Assembly: GCA_032622095.1 (NCBI GenBank)
Contig: CP136064.1
Span: 214,472,205-214,536,204, forward strand
Source: Siphonodentalium dalli
Lineage: Eukaryota > Mollusca > Scaphopoda > Gadilida > Siphonodentaliidae
DNA length: 64,000 bases
Direction of reading: 5' to 3'
Both the position numbers and the translations under genes were made by a program. The notes under the pieces are model-generated. The model had not been told where the DNA came from and did no database searches. It worked only from the letters and a program-made list of their open reading frames with translations. Positions 1 to 12,520 of this stretch are shown in pieces. Every line of letters begins with the position of its first letter. Within the stretch, counting starts at the first letter, position 1.

Positions 1-2390
1 TATAGGACGTCCATACCCCCATAGAACCCGGGTCCCACGCCATAAGGGGTTTATAGTAGCTTCTCTGCGATCGTACGCATTGTTTCTAAAACATCAAGCT
101 AGTGTAACCATACCGTAAAGGTATCTGGATATATGCAAAGGTCAATCAGCTATTTCTTGGCCACGAATTAGTGTTTTGTGGCCACCAAATTAGTTATTTC
201 GTGGCCACGAAATACAAAACAAATTCTCATGTCCTAAACCAGCCACCGTAGCTTATGGATAATTCTGTTTTAGTATTAAATTTGGAGAAACCCGACCAGC
301 ATCAATATAACAACTACAACAACTCATCTATATATGCCAATGATATGTTTAGCCATATAGATGTGGATAGGTGGTATTGTTTAAAAATCTTAAAGAATGT
401 TATGTCCATGTGTATTGCTAAATATTGCTCGGCTTATATAGATGGTTGTTCTATAATTCCTGGTCGGGTCTATCCAAATTGGGAGTTTAAATTTTGTTCA
501 TCTAATGACAAAGAAAACACTTTCTCCGTCCACTCGACACCTCCACCGGGATACATGTTTCACATACTAAATTAACATCTTAGTCAACATAACAAATCTC
601 TCCCTCAAATACTTTGCCACAAGAATAAAAATAAATTGTCAGTATAAATAGGCAAGACATCTCTGGACACTTTCTAAGAGATAATTTATTTATAAGAAGA
701 AAAAATGTGCATTATGTGTTTGGTCTTATATATAGTACAACACAGTATAATATACAAGTGAAACATTGCGCGGACAATACTGTGTCGAAGAACATAGTTA
801 AGGGGACCATTCCATCATCCTTCATAATGTATCATGACTCCATCTGTTGTGAACAAACCATCGACTTAGGCTTAATGGATCGTTCTCCACAATAATATAC
901 TTGGCTTTGAACCGATCAATACTATGGGCCATGGTATTTTCCCGTAAATCAGATAGTGTCTATAGTCAGATGGTATTGGTTATGTTCAAATGGTGACACA
1001 TATATTAAACTGTACATGTTTGTGCCCCATGGGCCATTGATCATTATAAGATCGAGAAACTTAGTCTAGGAAATTACCAGGAATGCACTTGAAATTGCAA
1101 TTATAGCTTATAGGGTCGTAATTCAACGTTTGCGTTTCCGATACAGTTAATACCCAAATGTGAAATTTGAGATATACCTCTGGTCGTCAAAGTGAACCAG
1201 ATGTCTAATTTAAGGTTAGCAACGTAGCAACGGTTGCTAATCAAATACCACAATTGTGTACTAATCATTCATTGGTATTGCCTTAATGTAGTCAGTGTCT
1301 AATCACATGGTTGGGCACATGCATGTCTAAAACTATATATGCAATGCGACACATCCATAAATTGGAAATTACATAATTATGCAAGGTAACTGTTAATGAA
1401 TCGTATGTATACGTGCTGTGTATAATTATTATATTATGTTGAATTTGTTACGAAAATATGATATGATAATTGTTAACGTATAAATTGTTTGTATTATAAG
1501 CTGTTTGTTTGTATATATGTATATATGTTTGGCTATGTTCCAACTTAAATGTTGGCTTTGCAATACACAACCAATCATGTTCTGCATATAGGCCACTGAT
1601 CATTATAAGATCGGGAGACTTTGCCACCGATCCCGATAGCTCATTAGTAACGGTTACTAAGCACATACTCGGAATGCAGGAAAATGCAACTATGGCTGAT
1701 ACCTATTTTACTCATTAAGCTCTAATTTAGTGGAAATTCGAATTTACTTGATTTTCACAGCTATACACGAAGCGTGGAGATTAACTGTGGTCAGCATATT
1801 GATGGTGAATGTTGGGTTTCAGTCGCTGCACTGAAGTTGGCCAAATTTAACAGGCGTGGGAAGCGTGAAAGCAAAGCCTATACCGCTATAGTAAAGATCA
1901 CAGCTGCACCGAAATGTCCGTTGATCAGTAGCACAAATCCTGCGAAAACACAGATTCTCTCACGCAGAGCATGTGGGGTAGACTCCGATGACAACGATTG
2001 AGTTAATGACACCGAACAACTACCATCTATACCTATGTATATGTGACACTACATCCCGTTATGATCAACAATGTGGTTTTAAAACTGTCTAGTCAGTGGA
2101 CCACAAGACAGACAAGTATCAAATAAAAAATGAAATAATATGTAACCACATCGTGAACAGTCTTGTTGTGAATAGTTTCATTTGATTCAACAGGCTGCAT
2201 ATTATCGAAACTACAAAACCATTCGATACTTACTTTTGCCAATTACTGTATCTTGAGGCATAACTATATCATATATTGCAACTATTAAATCACGGATAGT
2301 TACAGTGGGTCAAACACGAGTGTTACACTTCATATATAGTTGCGCACGTTTGCCAATAAGTGATATTACAATCAACGTTTGAGCATAACA
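1..2390. other. Intergenic sequence without a recognisable gene
   Basis: No reading frame longer than about 106 codons is present and none resembles a known family. The longest frames (255-575 and 1774-2001, plus strand) have ordinary AT-rich composition and no motif. A perfect 20-bp palindrome, TATTTCGTGGCCACGAAATA, lies at 195-214, with a degraded copy of the same GTGGCCAC-containing phrase just upstream (about 155-185). A diverged direct repeat, containing GATCATTATAAGATCG followed by GA-rich sequence, is found at about 1026-1130 and again at about 1572-1700, so part of this stretch is probably an old duplicated repeat. Confidence 0.6.
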
Positions 2391-2395
2391 CGACA

Positions 2396-2760
2396 TTCTC
2401 CATAGGGTTAAGTGTTAAATTTTGATCGCAACTGTCGCCAGCAAGAATCATCTGATCAGATCCATTCTTTTTAAAACTACGTCTGTGTTTCATACTTAGT
2501 ATTTTTTAGGAATATCAGTACGCGCATATCATCATACGCAAAATGGCGCCATTTATCCAAAGTACTAGAATCTCCATATGGCTCAGTGTTAAATTTTGAT
2601 CACAACTGTATCCAACAAGAATGAACCGATCACATCAAAATTTTCAAAAATACATGTAATGGTCATATCTAGTAGTTTGGAGAAGTTTCAAATCGCACCG
2701 ATCACCATACGCCAGATGGCACCATCTATCGTTTTCTGTAAATACGAAACGCTCTCTAAA
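2396..2760 (+). repeat. Two tandem approximately 180-bp monomers, probable LINE-A 5' UTR
   Basis: The phrase beginning CTCCATA and containing AGTGTTAAATTTTGATC, ACAAGAAT/GCAAGAAT, GATCACCATACG-like and ATGGCRCCATCTATC blocks occurs twice, starting at about 2396 and about 2573. The second copy is diverged. The pair sits directly upstream of the ORF1 remnant. Tandem promoter monomers in this position are established for some L1 families; a promoter role here is an inference from position only. Confidence 0.55.
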
Positions 2761-2936
2761 TGATGTTGACACCGATTTAGGCCGACCCGCCAAAATTCAA
2801 GAATGGAAACAAGTCAATCATGAAAACACACCTACTAGGCATACATAATCCGTTTTCAGATCGCTTTTAACAAACCAAAAATGCAAAATGACATAAGGAA
2901 TCCGACTATAACGAGACGTGCAGTAAACTACAGACC

Positions 2937-3484
2937 ATGATTGAAAGTGTGTCGAAATCACATACTGGGTCAATGAATTCCCAAACAGAGCTGATTAATA
3001 GTGTTAAGGTGCTTTGCACTTCTATTCAACAGAGACCTCAACCAAATTCGTATATGTATAAGGAGGATAACCAGAAATCCACAAGTGTTCACATTAACAA
3101 CCAATCAGCAGACGCCTCTATAAACAGCATCCCTGTCGATAATTCCGACCACAGTAGCGAAACCCGTGAAACGAAGGAAACGTATTCCAGAACAATTAAC
3201 AAGGATCGTGTTTTTAGACAGAGACTTGATGAACCACTGAAAACAGCTAAAGTTTTTGTTAGCAACTTTGTTGATGAAGTGACAGTCTACGACTTGAAGG
3301 ACGCGTTCTGACGCAAAATGACATTTCATTCACCAAAATTCTGTTAATGTCAAATAACTCGGCTAGAATCAATGTCTGTGAATCTCAAGTTGACCAAGTT
3401 ACAAGCAGGTATTTTTGGGCACCTCGGATTTATTGTCGGAAATGGATACCTTACAAGTTACAACGAGCATACAACAAAGCGTGA
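2937..3484 (+). pseudogene. LINE-A ORF1 remnant
   Basis: The frame starts with a Ser/Thr/Asn-rich, low-complexity N-terminal region of about 100 residues. It then enters a folded-looking segment, KVFVSNFVDEVTVYDLKDAF, that ends at a stop near 3309. Reading continues in another frame with a region containing SARINVCESQVDQV and a Trp-containing stretch ending RKWIP, stopping at 3482-3484. A disordered head followed by a small RNA-binding-like domain and a conserved aromatic C-terminal stretch is the usual make-up of CR1/Jockey-group ORF1 proteins, which bind the element RNA. One frameshift at about 3305 breaks the gene. No CCHC knuckle is visible. It precedes the endonuclease frame by about 240 bp, as expected for a bicistronic LINE. 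Confidence 0.55.
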
Positions 3485-3721
3485 AGAAGAACGCCGTTAT
3501 TATGATTAGTTTGATTGATTGCTTGCCCATAGTGAGCACTATTAATTGTATTAACACGAAGTAATATCATGTCACCACACTGTCATTCTAACCTACACCA
3601 TAAGTCGTATTTTACGATAATAGGTTTATTGCTGTGCCTACTATCGACATTGTGTATTCATGTATCTCTAAATTATATATCACAATATGTACTGCCGTAT
3701 ATGAGAACCACATATATTATC

Positions 3722-5046
3722 ATGACGTCCAATAACTGTAGCCAATTAAAACGGAGCTTCCTAACATGGAATGCCACAGGCCTAATGAGCTCTTCGGCTT
3801 ACCTAACAAGATTTCTTGAATTTAATCATATCGATGTGGTAGGTGTCAGTGAACACTGGCTACATGAACACAATGCAGATTATGAGCAATGTATCAGTAA
3901 GCAATATGATTATCACGTTGTCTGTGACGCCTCGCAACGTCTACCCATGCAGATGGGTAGATATTCCGGCGGTGTTCTACTTGTGTGGCATAAAAAATAC
4001 GCAAAATACGTTACCGCTCTTCAAATTCCAGATGATAGGATTGCTGGCATTCAAATGCAAATTAGCCGTATCAGTATCTATATATCTTCCAGATATACCT
4101 TCCTTCTACAAAGCACACTCTTGACTTCTACAAAGAGTATTTGCAAAAGGTCAGCACTGTTTTCGATACATATAGTTCGCTGGGCAAAATAATTATGATG
4201 GGAGACTTTAATGCAAATCCGGAAAGGGTCCAAGGAATTCTGCATTCAAGAAATTTGTCAAAGCGCTAAAATGTTTCTCTGTGAATCACTCGAGATGCAG
4301 ATACCCAAATAGTTCTACGTGTATTCCGTACAACAGTAATAACGGCACAGTTATTGATCACGTTTTGATTCCCACTGAAGACTCAGCCCTTATACCAGAC
4401 ATTAATGTAATCGACGACGATTCCCTAAATGTGTCAAATCATCGCCCAATCTTGTTCACAATGCAATTTCCAGTTGACAATCACGGCATTTACAACGTCA
4501 CGAACAATAACTCTAAACCAAATTGGAAAAAAGTTAAATCAGACCCTTCAATTTTTGCAAAATTATCGCAATGCTATGTGATAGTAAAACTGACATTATT
4601 AACGTATCTGAAGTTGATGTTATATATAATGAGATTGTAAGCGCGATAACATATGCATCTGATCAGTGTATTCTCAAAACACCTCAAACCGTTCTGGAAT
4701 AAAGAACTTAATAGCTTGCATAAAGAAATGAAAAAGTATCGCTCTATTTGGATCAGGGATGGCCGACTCCTTGCTTGCTCTGGTGCTATTAGCTACACAA
4801 ACTATAAAAACGCAAAGGCACACTTTCGAAGGTTGTATCGTTTGAAATCTTATAAGTACATTCAGGAAATAAATCATGAAATTTATCACAAAGCTGAAGT
4901 TGACCACGACTCATTCTTTAGGTTATTCAATCCGAAACGGTCAAAACGAGTCAGCCCCAATAATATGTTTCATCACAATGGAAAACTCTTAAAGGCACGT
5001 GAGGCCTTAGTTGTCGAAAATATTCATATTTGTTCCAATCACCGTT
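3722..5046 (+). pseudogene. LINE-A ORF2, endonuclease domain and linker
   Basis: This is the N-terminal AP-endonuclease-like domain of a LINE ORF2, which nicks target DNA for target-primed reverse transcription. Motifs in order: WNATGL near the start (metal-binding Asn), GVSEHWLHE (catalytic Glu), a Gly-rich stretch before VLLVWHKK, MGDFNANP at about 4200-4225 (Asp-Asn motif), IDHVLI at about 4354, and SNHRPI at about 4435 (the terminal S-x-H motif). The motifs are spread over three reading frames, with frameshifts at about 4090-4190 and about 4270. A downstream linker frame at 4653-5048 contains the Lys/Arg-rich region that normally separates endonuclease from RT. The start at 3722 is preferred over 3569 because homologous domains begin only a few residues before the WNATG motif. 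Confidence 0.8.
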
Positions 5047-5535
5047 AACAGAAAAACATTAAAACGCATACAGTTTCGTTCATATATACGATGACCATCG
5101 CGTAAACAGCATGTTATCATAAAGATTTACTATATTTTACCTAAGCAAGAGCCTGATTGTGTTACAGAAGACAACACAATGCTGCTGGCTAATCACACAC
5201 AAATGGCATAAACGCTCTTTATTCGTTCCATATCAGGAATTCACCCACAAAGAACGCTCTTTATGTTTACCATCATAATATAAACAAACACCAGAAAAGT
5301 AACTTTTCATGCTTTTGTTTACATAACAATGGTCAAAAATATGACAATAACATACTGTTTATGCGATATTTCTTATTTGTATACGGACAAAGTCTGTCTA
5401 CATTTTGTTGTTCTTTCTGTTTGTGACGGTTTTTGACGGGTGGAAATATTTTCACAGGATACCCACCGCCAAGGCCAACCGTACCTTTAAGGGACCCTGA
5501 AGACATTGTGTGCGCATGGGGTGATTATATATACA
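5047..5535. mobile_element. Unclassified insertion of about 490 bp inside LINE-A ORF2
   Basis: ORF2 similarity stops at about 5046 and resumes at about 5536 with an EEFD-type phrase that usually directly follows the preceding segment. The intervening DNA has stops in all frames, so it is foreign to the LINE. It carries two copies of AACGCTCTTTAT (5211 and 5253), a motif that also occurs near 15.1, 15.8 and 20.9 kb. I could not find matching ends or a clean target duplication. Confidence 0.5.
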
Positions 5536-5545
5536 CCACTGACCT

Positions 5546-6446
5546 AAGAAGAATTTGATCAAACGCATTATACCTCAGTAAATAGTTTTGTCAATGACAT
5601 AATACAAGAAAAGGCACCTTCTTCTATTGATAAACTCATTCTCTTCCCAGTTACATGTCAAGAACTCAAATCTGTGTATAAGTCTCTAAGCTTAAATAAA
5701 GCCGTAGGGTGAGATAACGTAGCATACGAGCATATTATATACGGCAGCGACTTACTCACAAATATTTTATCAACCTGCTTATCCGGAATATTTAAATATG
5801 GTAAAGTTCCAAAAAATGCAAAGAAAGGAATAATTATAACTCTACACAAAGGTGGTTCCAAAAGCAAAGATGACTTTAATAACTATAGAGCAATTACATT
5901 GATGCCTGCCCTATACAAAATTACTGAACGTGTGCTTCAGAACCGAATCGAGAAATTCTCTCCCCGTACTCTAGAAGTTGACCCATTGCGGCACGGGTTC
6001 CAAAAATGTTTGAGCTCAAATATGGTGTCGTACATGACACTAGAATGTATTGATTATGCTAAAGATGTTGGTCACAAAATGTACGCATGTTTCCTGGACG
6101 CAATGAAGGCCTTTGACACGGTGTGGACCAACGGGTTGTTGTACAAACTATATGATCGCGGCATTCAAGGCCTCTCGTTTTCTCTTATACATAGCCTGAT
6201 ATCTGATGTCCAATGTTCAGTTAGGTACCGGTATAACGGTACATCATCCCGTTGGTTCACAGTGTGTCAAGGAGCAAGGCAGGGGGGGGGGGATATTATC
6301 CCCTTCATACTATATGAACCTATGTGAACGACCTCATACTACAGCTGAGGAACTCAAGAAATGGTCTAAACTTATATGGTATAGATTGTTCCAGCCCAAC
6401 GCTAGCTGACGATATGTTATTACTTTCACTTACTATGACTGTAGTC
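5546..6446 (+). pseudogene. LINE-A ORF2, reverse transcriptase, N-terminal part
   Basis: Reverse transcriptase blocks are readable in order: an LNKAVG-x-DN block (LNKAxGxDxI type, broken by a TGA at 5710-5712), KKGIIITLHKGG, NNYRAITLMPALYKITERVL, a QxGF-like RHGFQK block, CFLDAMKAFDTVW (first catalytic Asp motif at about 6100), CQGARQGG at about 6270, and LADDMLLLS at about 6403 with the two catalytic Asp residues of the xADD box. A run of about nine G residues at about 6282-6290 coincides with a frameshift between the QG motif and the ADD box. The frame ends where the foldback begins, about 30 bp after ADD. Confidence 0.88.
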
Positions 6447-7820
6447 GGGGAGCCAATAATGTCCACGTGCACCCCCCCCCCCCCCCCGATGATTATAAAT
6501 AACCTTATTTGTATTGTTCCCTATGGTATCCAGATAAAGAATCCGGATTTCACCGAAAAATAAAGGTGGCCCTACTAGGTGCTAGAGCCATTTGAATCCA
6601 AGATGGCCGCCATTTCCTTTAATTCCGACCAGTTGTATTTAATCGTTGTAATAGATCGGTTGTTAGCAAAAGACACAGACAAAATGTATGCCATTCTGTT
6701 GGTATGATGTCCTTCTTCAAAATGACGGCAAATAATTTCGAAAACAATTCAAAATGGCCGCCGAAAATGACGTCATATGCACGAAAATAGGAAATTTAAT
6801 TAATATTTCACCATATCTTCCATTTTTCTTCACATTAATCATAGTAAATAACAGTCATCAAGCGTGATATAATAGCGTCATTTTAAGACATGTGCCATTG
6901 ACGATGGTTCCGTAATAGATACAGAAAGAGGATTTGAAAAAGAGGGGTGAAATTTTCGACTATTTTTGCAAGACGATTTTGATAGTCATTTTATCCACAA
7001 ACCACACAGGCTCTTTATAGAATGTCAACAACTATGTGCTTTATTTTATTGGACGGATGTTTTACTTCAATGGGAATGAAATTGGTGTAGAAAATTTCCA
7101 AAATGGCCGCCGAAAATATGAAAAATGGTAAATATTGCCCCAGGGTGTCCTGCAATGGCTTACAAGTTGTGGTTAATATATAAAATTGGCTAATCTGTAT
7201 CATATACATTGAATACTAACATGTCTGATGCACCATGAATCATTGTTACTATTGTCACCACTGACATCACCAGAAATATTGGATTTTTCTCTCACAAACT
7301 TGACATAAATATCGGCAAAAATTCACTTTTCAGGGTTGGACAATTTTTTTAAGTAAAATGCAACTATCATTGGTATCAAAGGTATTTATTGATTTGGTCT
7401 ATCTTAAATGTGTCACACTACGGTGTTTATAGACCAAATTGCTCAAGATGGCTTCCAAAATGGCAACCAAATTTGTAAAAAGTTAATTTTTTACATATAT
7501 CCCAAACATTATTATCTGCGTTATCCGACAAGGTGGAAAACTGTGACTCACTTGGTTATTATACGTGTTAGTTAATTAACTGACAACTACGTTCTATTAT
7601 GTTTGTCCCAGTTCCGTATGGGGCATGACAAATTCATTTTAAAGTTGCAGTATGGAATTTTGCGGAGAACCTCTTTTGTGATTCTGGCCATATTATTGAA
7701 AGGAAATGGGCAGAACTTTGAGACGGAACTGAGATGAACCATAATATGTGGCTATTCTGGTCCATTATGATAAAAAGTGATCAACTGGATAAAAGATAGA
7801 TGCCAAGATGGCAGCCAGGG
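6447..7820 (+). repeat. Foldback-1, left inverted arm (unique part)
   Basis: This part pairs with about 9966-11278. It contains several AAGATGGCCGCC/AAAATGGCCGCC blocks spaced along the arm. Differences between arms are few, mostly single bases and short indels, for example in the 6990-7200 block against its partner at about 10510-10720. That suggests a recent origin or gene conversion between arms. The frame at 7015-7209 (minus) and its mirror at 10506-10700 (plus) arise only from arm symmetry and carry no known motif. Confidence 0.85.
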
Positions 7821-8935
7821 AGTTACTGTATGATCATAGGTGATGTGAATAGGTATACGGGGAGTTACTGTATGGTCATGAATGATGTAAATAGGTATAC
7901 AATCAGTGACTATATGGTTATGAGTGGGGTGTCCATGGTGAGATGCATACGGATATAAGGAATGGCTGTATGGGCATGTGTGAGGTGAATCGGTATAACG
8001 TAGTGAATGTACGGTGTATTGTTGTGTGTGGCCGATGTGACCGTATGGGCATTGCTGTGGTGTATAGATATAACGAGAGTAGCTCCATGGTCATCCGTGT
8101 GTTGTTTATGTATATATGGAGTGACTGTAAGGTCGTGGTGGGATGTATATGTGTACCGTGTGCGGCTGTATTGTGACATGTGGGTGTATATGTATATTTG
8201 TGCTGTCTGTATGATCATGGATGGAGTGCGTAGATAAATAGGGAGTGATTTTGTGGTTATGGGTAATGTGTATAGGTGCACATGGTATGCCTGTACGGTC
8301 AAGATTGAAGTTATATGCATACCTGGAATAAGCTGGATGGTCATTGGCGAGAGTGTGGCTATATAGGGAGTGCCCTTTTGGTAACGGGTGGGTCGTATAT
8401 TTATATATGTTGTGGATGTAATATCATCGGTGGTGTATAGGGTGTAGATGAATGATCATGGCGTGTATGAGTATAAAGTGAGTTGCTGAATTGTCATGAG
8501 TGAGGTGTATATGCAAGTATGAAACTTACGAGTGGTCGTGTGTGCGGGTATTGGTATATTTGGAAGGGCTCACCATTGGTGGGGTGTATATGTATATCTG
8601 GATTGGCTCTATGGTCATGGGTATGGCGAATAGATATACATGTAGTGGTTGTATGGTCCATGGTGAGGTGAATAGGTATACAATGAGTGACTGTATGATC
8701 GTGAATGTGGTGAATATGTATACATAGAGTGACTATATGGTCAGGTGTAGGAGTATACCTGGTGTTCATGCATGGTGACTCATGGCTGTATCGTCATTTG
8801 TGGCATGTAGCGGTATAACCAAATATGGCTGTATGGTCAGGTGTACGTGTATAGAGTGGGTGACTATATTGTCATTTTTGTAGTGTTTATGTACATATGA
8901 GGTCATGGGTGGGTTGTACATGTGTAATTTGGGTG
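7821..8935 (+). repeat. Foldback-1, left minisatellite array
   Basis: Degenerate units of about 55-60 bp are built from the words TATGGTCATG, GTGAGGTG, AATAGGTATAC and AGTGACTGTATGG. About 18 units fill the interval. All frames through it are composition artefacts rich in Tyr, Val, Cys and Met. Confidence 0.8.
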
Positions 8936-9050
8936 GCTATAGATTTCCACAATAACTCAATGATATGTTAATCAATAGAGAGGTCATGTCAAAGAGTTCT
9001 CCACCTTGATAGTGTTTGTGTACATGGGGGAACTTTAAACGTGAAAAGCG
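8936..9050. other. Foldback-1, central spacer
   Basis: Roughly 110 bp without repeat units separates the two oppositely oriented minisatellites. It is flanked by GGGTGGCTAT on the left and its complement ATAGCCACCC on the right, so the whole structure could fold into one long hairpin with this as the loop. Confidence 0.7.
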
Positions 9051-9965
9051 ATAGCCACCCATTACCACACAGTCATTCCATATATACATAAACACCACAG
9101 ACATAACAATATAGTGACCAACTGTATAAACGTACACCTGACCCATGACCATGGATGGCCATACAGCCATGAGTCACAATGCAGGCACACCGGGTATAAT
9201 CCTAAACATGACCCATAACCATAGAGTCACTCCTTGTATACCAATTCACCTCACCATTGGCCATACGGTCATCCCATGTATACCTATTATCCACACACAC
9301 ATGGTCAAATAGACATTCAATATATACATCAACACCACAACAATGACCATAGAGTCACCCCGGGTATACATATCCACCTCACCAATGGTCATATAGCCAC
9401 TCGCTTCATACACATACCCTCACCCATGGCACCTGGTATAGTCCTTCATCTGACCTATGGCCATATAGTCACCCCGTGTGTACCTATTCAAAACATTCAT
9501 ACGTGAGCATGGTCAATCATTGTATATATATTCACCTCACCCTTGGCCATGCCACTCCCTGTATCCCTATTTGTCACACCATAGCAGAATAGCCACTCAA
9601 GATATACTAATACTCCCCAGCCATGTCAGCATATTCACATCATGTATGCACATCATCCATGGACATATAGCCGCTCGCTATATACACATACCCCTCGCCC
9701 ATGACCATATAGCAACACATATGTATACCCGTATAACCTACACATGACCATACCGCCACGAGCCACCAAGCAGGAACACCGGGTATACTCATACACATGA
9801 CACATGACCATTTAGTCACTCCCTGTATAGCTATCCATTACATTTATTATCATACGGTCACTCATTCTATACATACATGTACTAATCTCACCATTGACCA
9901 TACAATAACTCTCTGTATACCTATTCACATCATCTGTGATCATATAGTAACTCCCTGACTACCAT
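9051..9965 (-). repeat. Foldback-1, right minisatellite array (inverted)
   Basis: This is the same unit family as the left array read on the other strand, with words such as CATGACCATA, GTATACCTATTCACCTCAC and ATAGTCACTC. Unit order and number differ from the left array (about 0.9 kb against 1.1 kb), so the two arrays have changed length independently. Confidence 0.8.
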
Positions 9966-11278
9966 CTTGGCATCCACCCTGTATCCAGTTGATATGTTTT
10001 ATCATAATGGACCAGAATAGCCACATATTATGGTTCATCTCAGTTCCGTTTCAAAGTCCTGCCCATTTCCTTTCAATAATATGGCAAGAATCACAAAAGA
10101 GGTTATCCGCAAAAATTCCATACTGCAACTTTAAAATGAATTAACTAACACGTATAATAACCAAGTGAGTCACAATTTAATACCTTGTCGGATAACGCAG
10201 AGAATAATGTTCGGATATATGTAAAAAATTAACTTTTTACAAATTTGGTTGCCATTTTGGAAGCCATCTTGAGCAATTTGGTCTATAAACACCGTAGTGT
10301 TACACATTTAAGATAGACCAAAACAATAAATACATTTGATACCAATGATAGTTGCATTTTACTTAAAACAATTGTCCAACCCTGAAAAGTGATTTTTTGC
10401 CGATATTTATGTCAAGATTGTGAGAGAAAAATCCAATATTTCTGGTGATGTCAGTGGTGACAATAGTAACAATGATCCATGGTGCACCAGACATGTTAGT
10501 ATTCAATGTATATAATACAGATTATCCCATTTTATATATCAACCACAACTTGTAAGCCATTGCAGGACACCCTGGGGCAATATTTACCATTTTTCATATT
10601 TTCGGCGGCCATTTTGGAAATTTTCTACACCAATTTCATTCCCATTGAAGTAAAACATCCGTCCAATAAAATAAAGCACATAGTTGTTGACATTCTATAA
10701 AGAGCCTGTGTGGTTTGTGGATAAAATGACTATCAAAATCGTCTTGCAAAAAAAAATCGAAAATTTCACCCCTCTTTTTCAAATCCTCTTTCTGTATCTA
10801 TTACGCAACCCTCGTCAATGGAAAATGTCTTAAAATGACACTATAATATCACGCTTGATGATTGTCTCAAAAACATTGCCATTTACTAATGATTAATGTG
10901 GAAAAAAATGGAAGATATGGTGAAATATTAATTAAATTTCCTATTTTCGTGCATATGACGTCATTTTTCGGCGGCCATTTTGAATTGTTTTCGAAATTAT
11001 TTGCCGTCATTTTGAAGAAGGACATCATACCAACAAAATGGCATACATTTTGTCTGTGTCTTTTGCTAACAACCGATCTATTACAACGATTAAATACAAC
11101 TGGTCGGAATTAGAGGAAATGGCGGCCATCTTGGATTAAAATGGCTCTAGAACCTAGTAGGGCCATCTTTATTTTTCGGTGATATCCGGATTCTTTATCT
11201 GGATACCATAGGGAACAATAAAAATAAGGTTATTTGTAATCATCGGGGGGGGGTGCACGTGGACCTTATTGGCTCCCC
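9966..11278 (-). repeat. Foldback-1, right inverted arm (unique part)
   Basis: This is the mirror of the left arm. It ends at 11278 with GGCTCCCC. The C-tract next to the left terminus (about 17 nt) is only about 9 G residues here, a simple slippage difference. The short frame at 10862-11113 is not conserved in the left arm and is not considered coding. Confidence 0.85.
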
Positions 11279-12520
11279 GGCTATGGGTTACGTAATCTTT
11301 GCGACATCTGCTACCGTTACAGCACGGTGTGGTGCTATATGTACAACCCATCAAAATGTTCCGTTATTGTATTCAATGAATCTAAGGCTCGTGCAAACAA
11401 AACTGACCGTAGATGGCATATTGGACCATCTGTAATACCGGAAGTGGAAGAAGTTACCCATCGTGGTATTCCTTTAAACAAGTATGATTTAAATGGTGCA
11501 TTTGTAGATACAATTTGTCGCAAAATCAGGGGCACCTATCTCATGTTATCTCATGCTGGCCTTTACGCCGGTGGGATAACGCCACTGAGCTGTAAGACAA
11601 TATAAGAATCTATTGTCCTCTCAAAGTCGCTATTTGGCGTAGAATTACTATGGAACCTGGCACATAAACATGAGGAAGCTCTTGAAAAATGCCATAGATT
11701 TTGTCTGAAACAGGTTCAGGGTTTACCTACGCGTGCTAGAACAGTTATCGTCCATGGGCTCATAGGAGTTCACCCTATTATGAGCTATATAGATAAACGA
11801 AAACTATCGTTCCTTAGTTCAATGTGTAATCTGGAACAAATTAAAACGGCCAAGGAAATTTTCATTTTCCGTCTTTATCAACACGCACTTGCTCCAACTA
11901 CTTCTTGTAAAAAATTCTCCTCCGATATCATGGTAACAATGACTAAATACAAACTGGTAGACTACTTGCTTCTGTATTTGAAGGAATCAGTATTTCCTTC
12001 TAAAGAGAAATGGAAACAATTAACTAAAGCTCTCATTAATGAGACTGAGAGCGCGGCCTGGTCCGAGAGAATTCATGCTGATAACTCCTTAATTCGATTC
12101 TCGAAGATTCAGACCACGTTCGAAGTCTCGCTTCTGTGGAAATTGTGCCGCCTGTTTCCAGAAAATAAATTGTCTTATTACAAAATGGCACAAATTATAC
12201 AATTCTCCTGCGTTCCGTGTGATACAGGTATTTGTTCAAATTGCTCTCGCGCGTACTCCGACTACATGCGGCATGCAATATTCCAGTGTTCCTCATTAAC
12301 GTGTATCCGTGACGAAATAGAATTTTCTGTTTTATGTAGATTTGGAGTTCAAATTTACATACGCTTTGATTCTCTTTCAGATGAAGATAAATTATTATTC
12401 TTCTTGACGGCAAAATTTGAAGAAATTGCCTCTTATGTCGAAGATATCAACGACTTTGCAAATTTCATAATTAATTGCACTTGTAAACTATGGGAAGAAT
12501 ATCATTGCCTCTCTGTTTGA
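11279..12520 (+). pseudogene. LINE-A ORF2, C-terminal RT thumb and zinc-finger-like region
   Basis: The LINE frame resumes with the region that follows the RT ADD box in this group (YNPSKCSVIVFNESK, then THRGIPLNKYDL at about 11458). It continues almost open to the natural stop at 12518-12520, interrupted only by a TAA at 11603-11605. Near the C terminus is a Cys/His cluster, CDTGICSNC followed by HAIFQC (about 12217-12285), similar to the zinc-binding motif common at the end of CR1/Jockey-type ORF2 proteins. It is the best-preserved part of the element. Confidence 0.85.

Larger units (their letters stand above)
6447..11278. mobile_element. Foldback-1: 4.8-kb element with long inverted arms
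   Basis: Sequence from 6447 inward (GGGGAGCCAATAA, then GTCCACGTGC, a C-tract and ATGATTA) is the reverse complement of sequence reading inward from 11278. The match continues with minor differences for roughly 1.3 kb, after which both arms enter minisatellites in opposite orientation. It interrupts LINE-A within the RT gene, and the LINE frame reads on directly across the two outer edges. Only a very short duplication (perhaps CG, 2 bp) can be argued at the junction. No transposase-like frame is present, so any movement would have needed a protein supplied in trans. The superfamily is unknown. Confidence 0.85.

Noticed and set aside
7821-8935. CRISPR-like regular repeats
   Set aside because: Units are degenerate and contiguous with no unique spacers of constant length, the DNA is clearly animal, and no cas gene is present. 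These are minisatellites. The same applies to 30945-31210 and 53236-53478.
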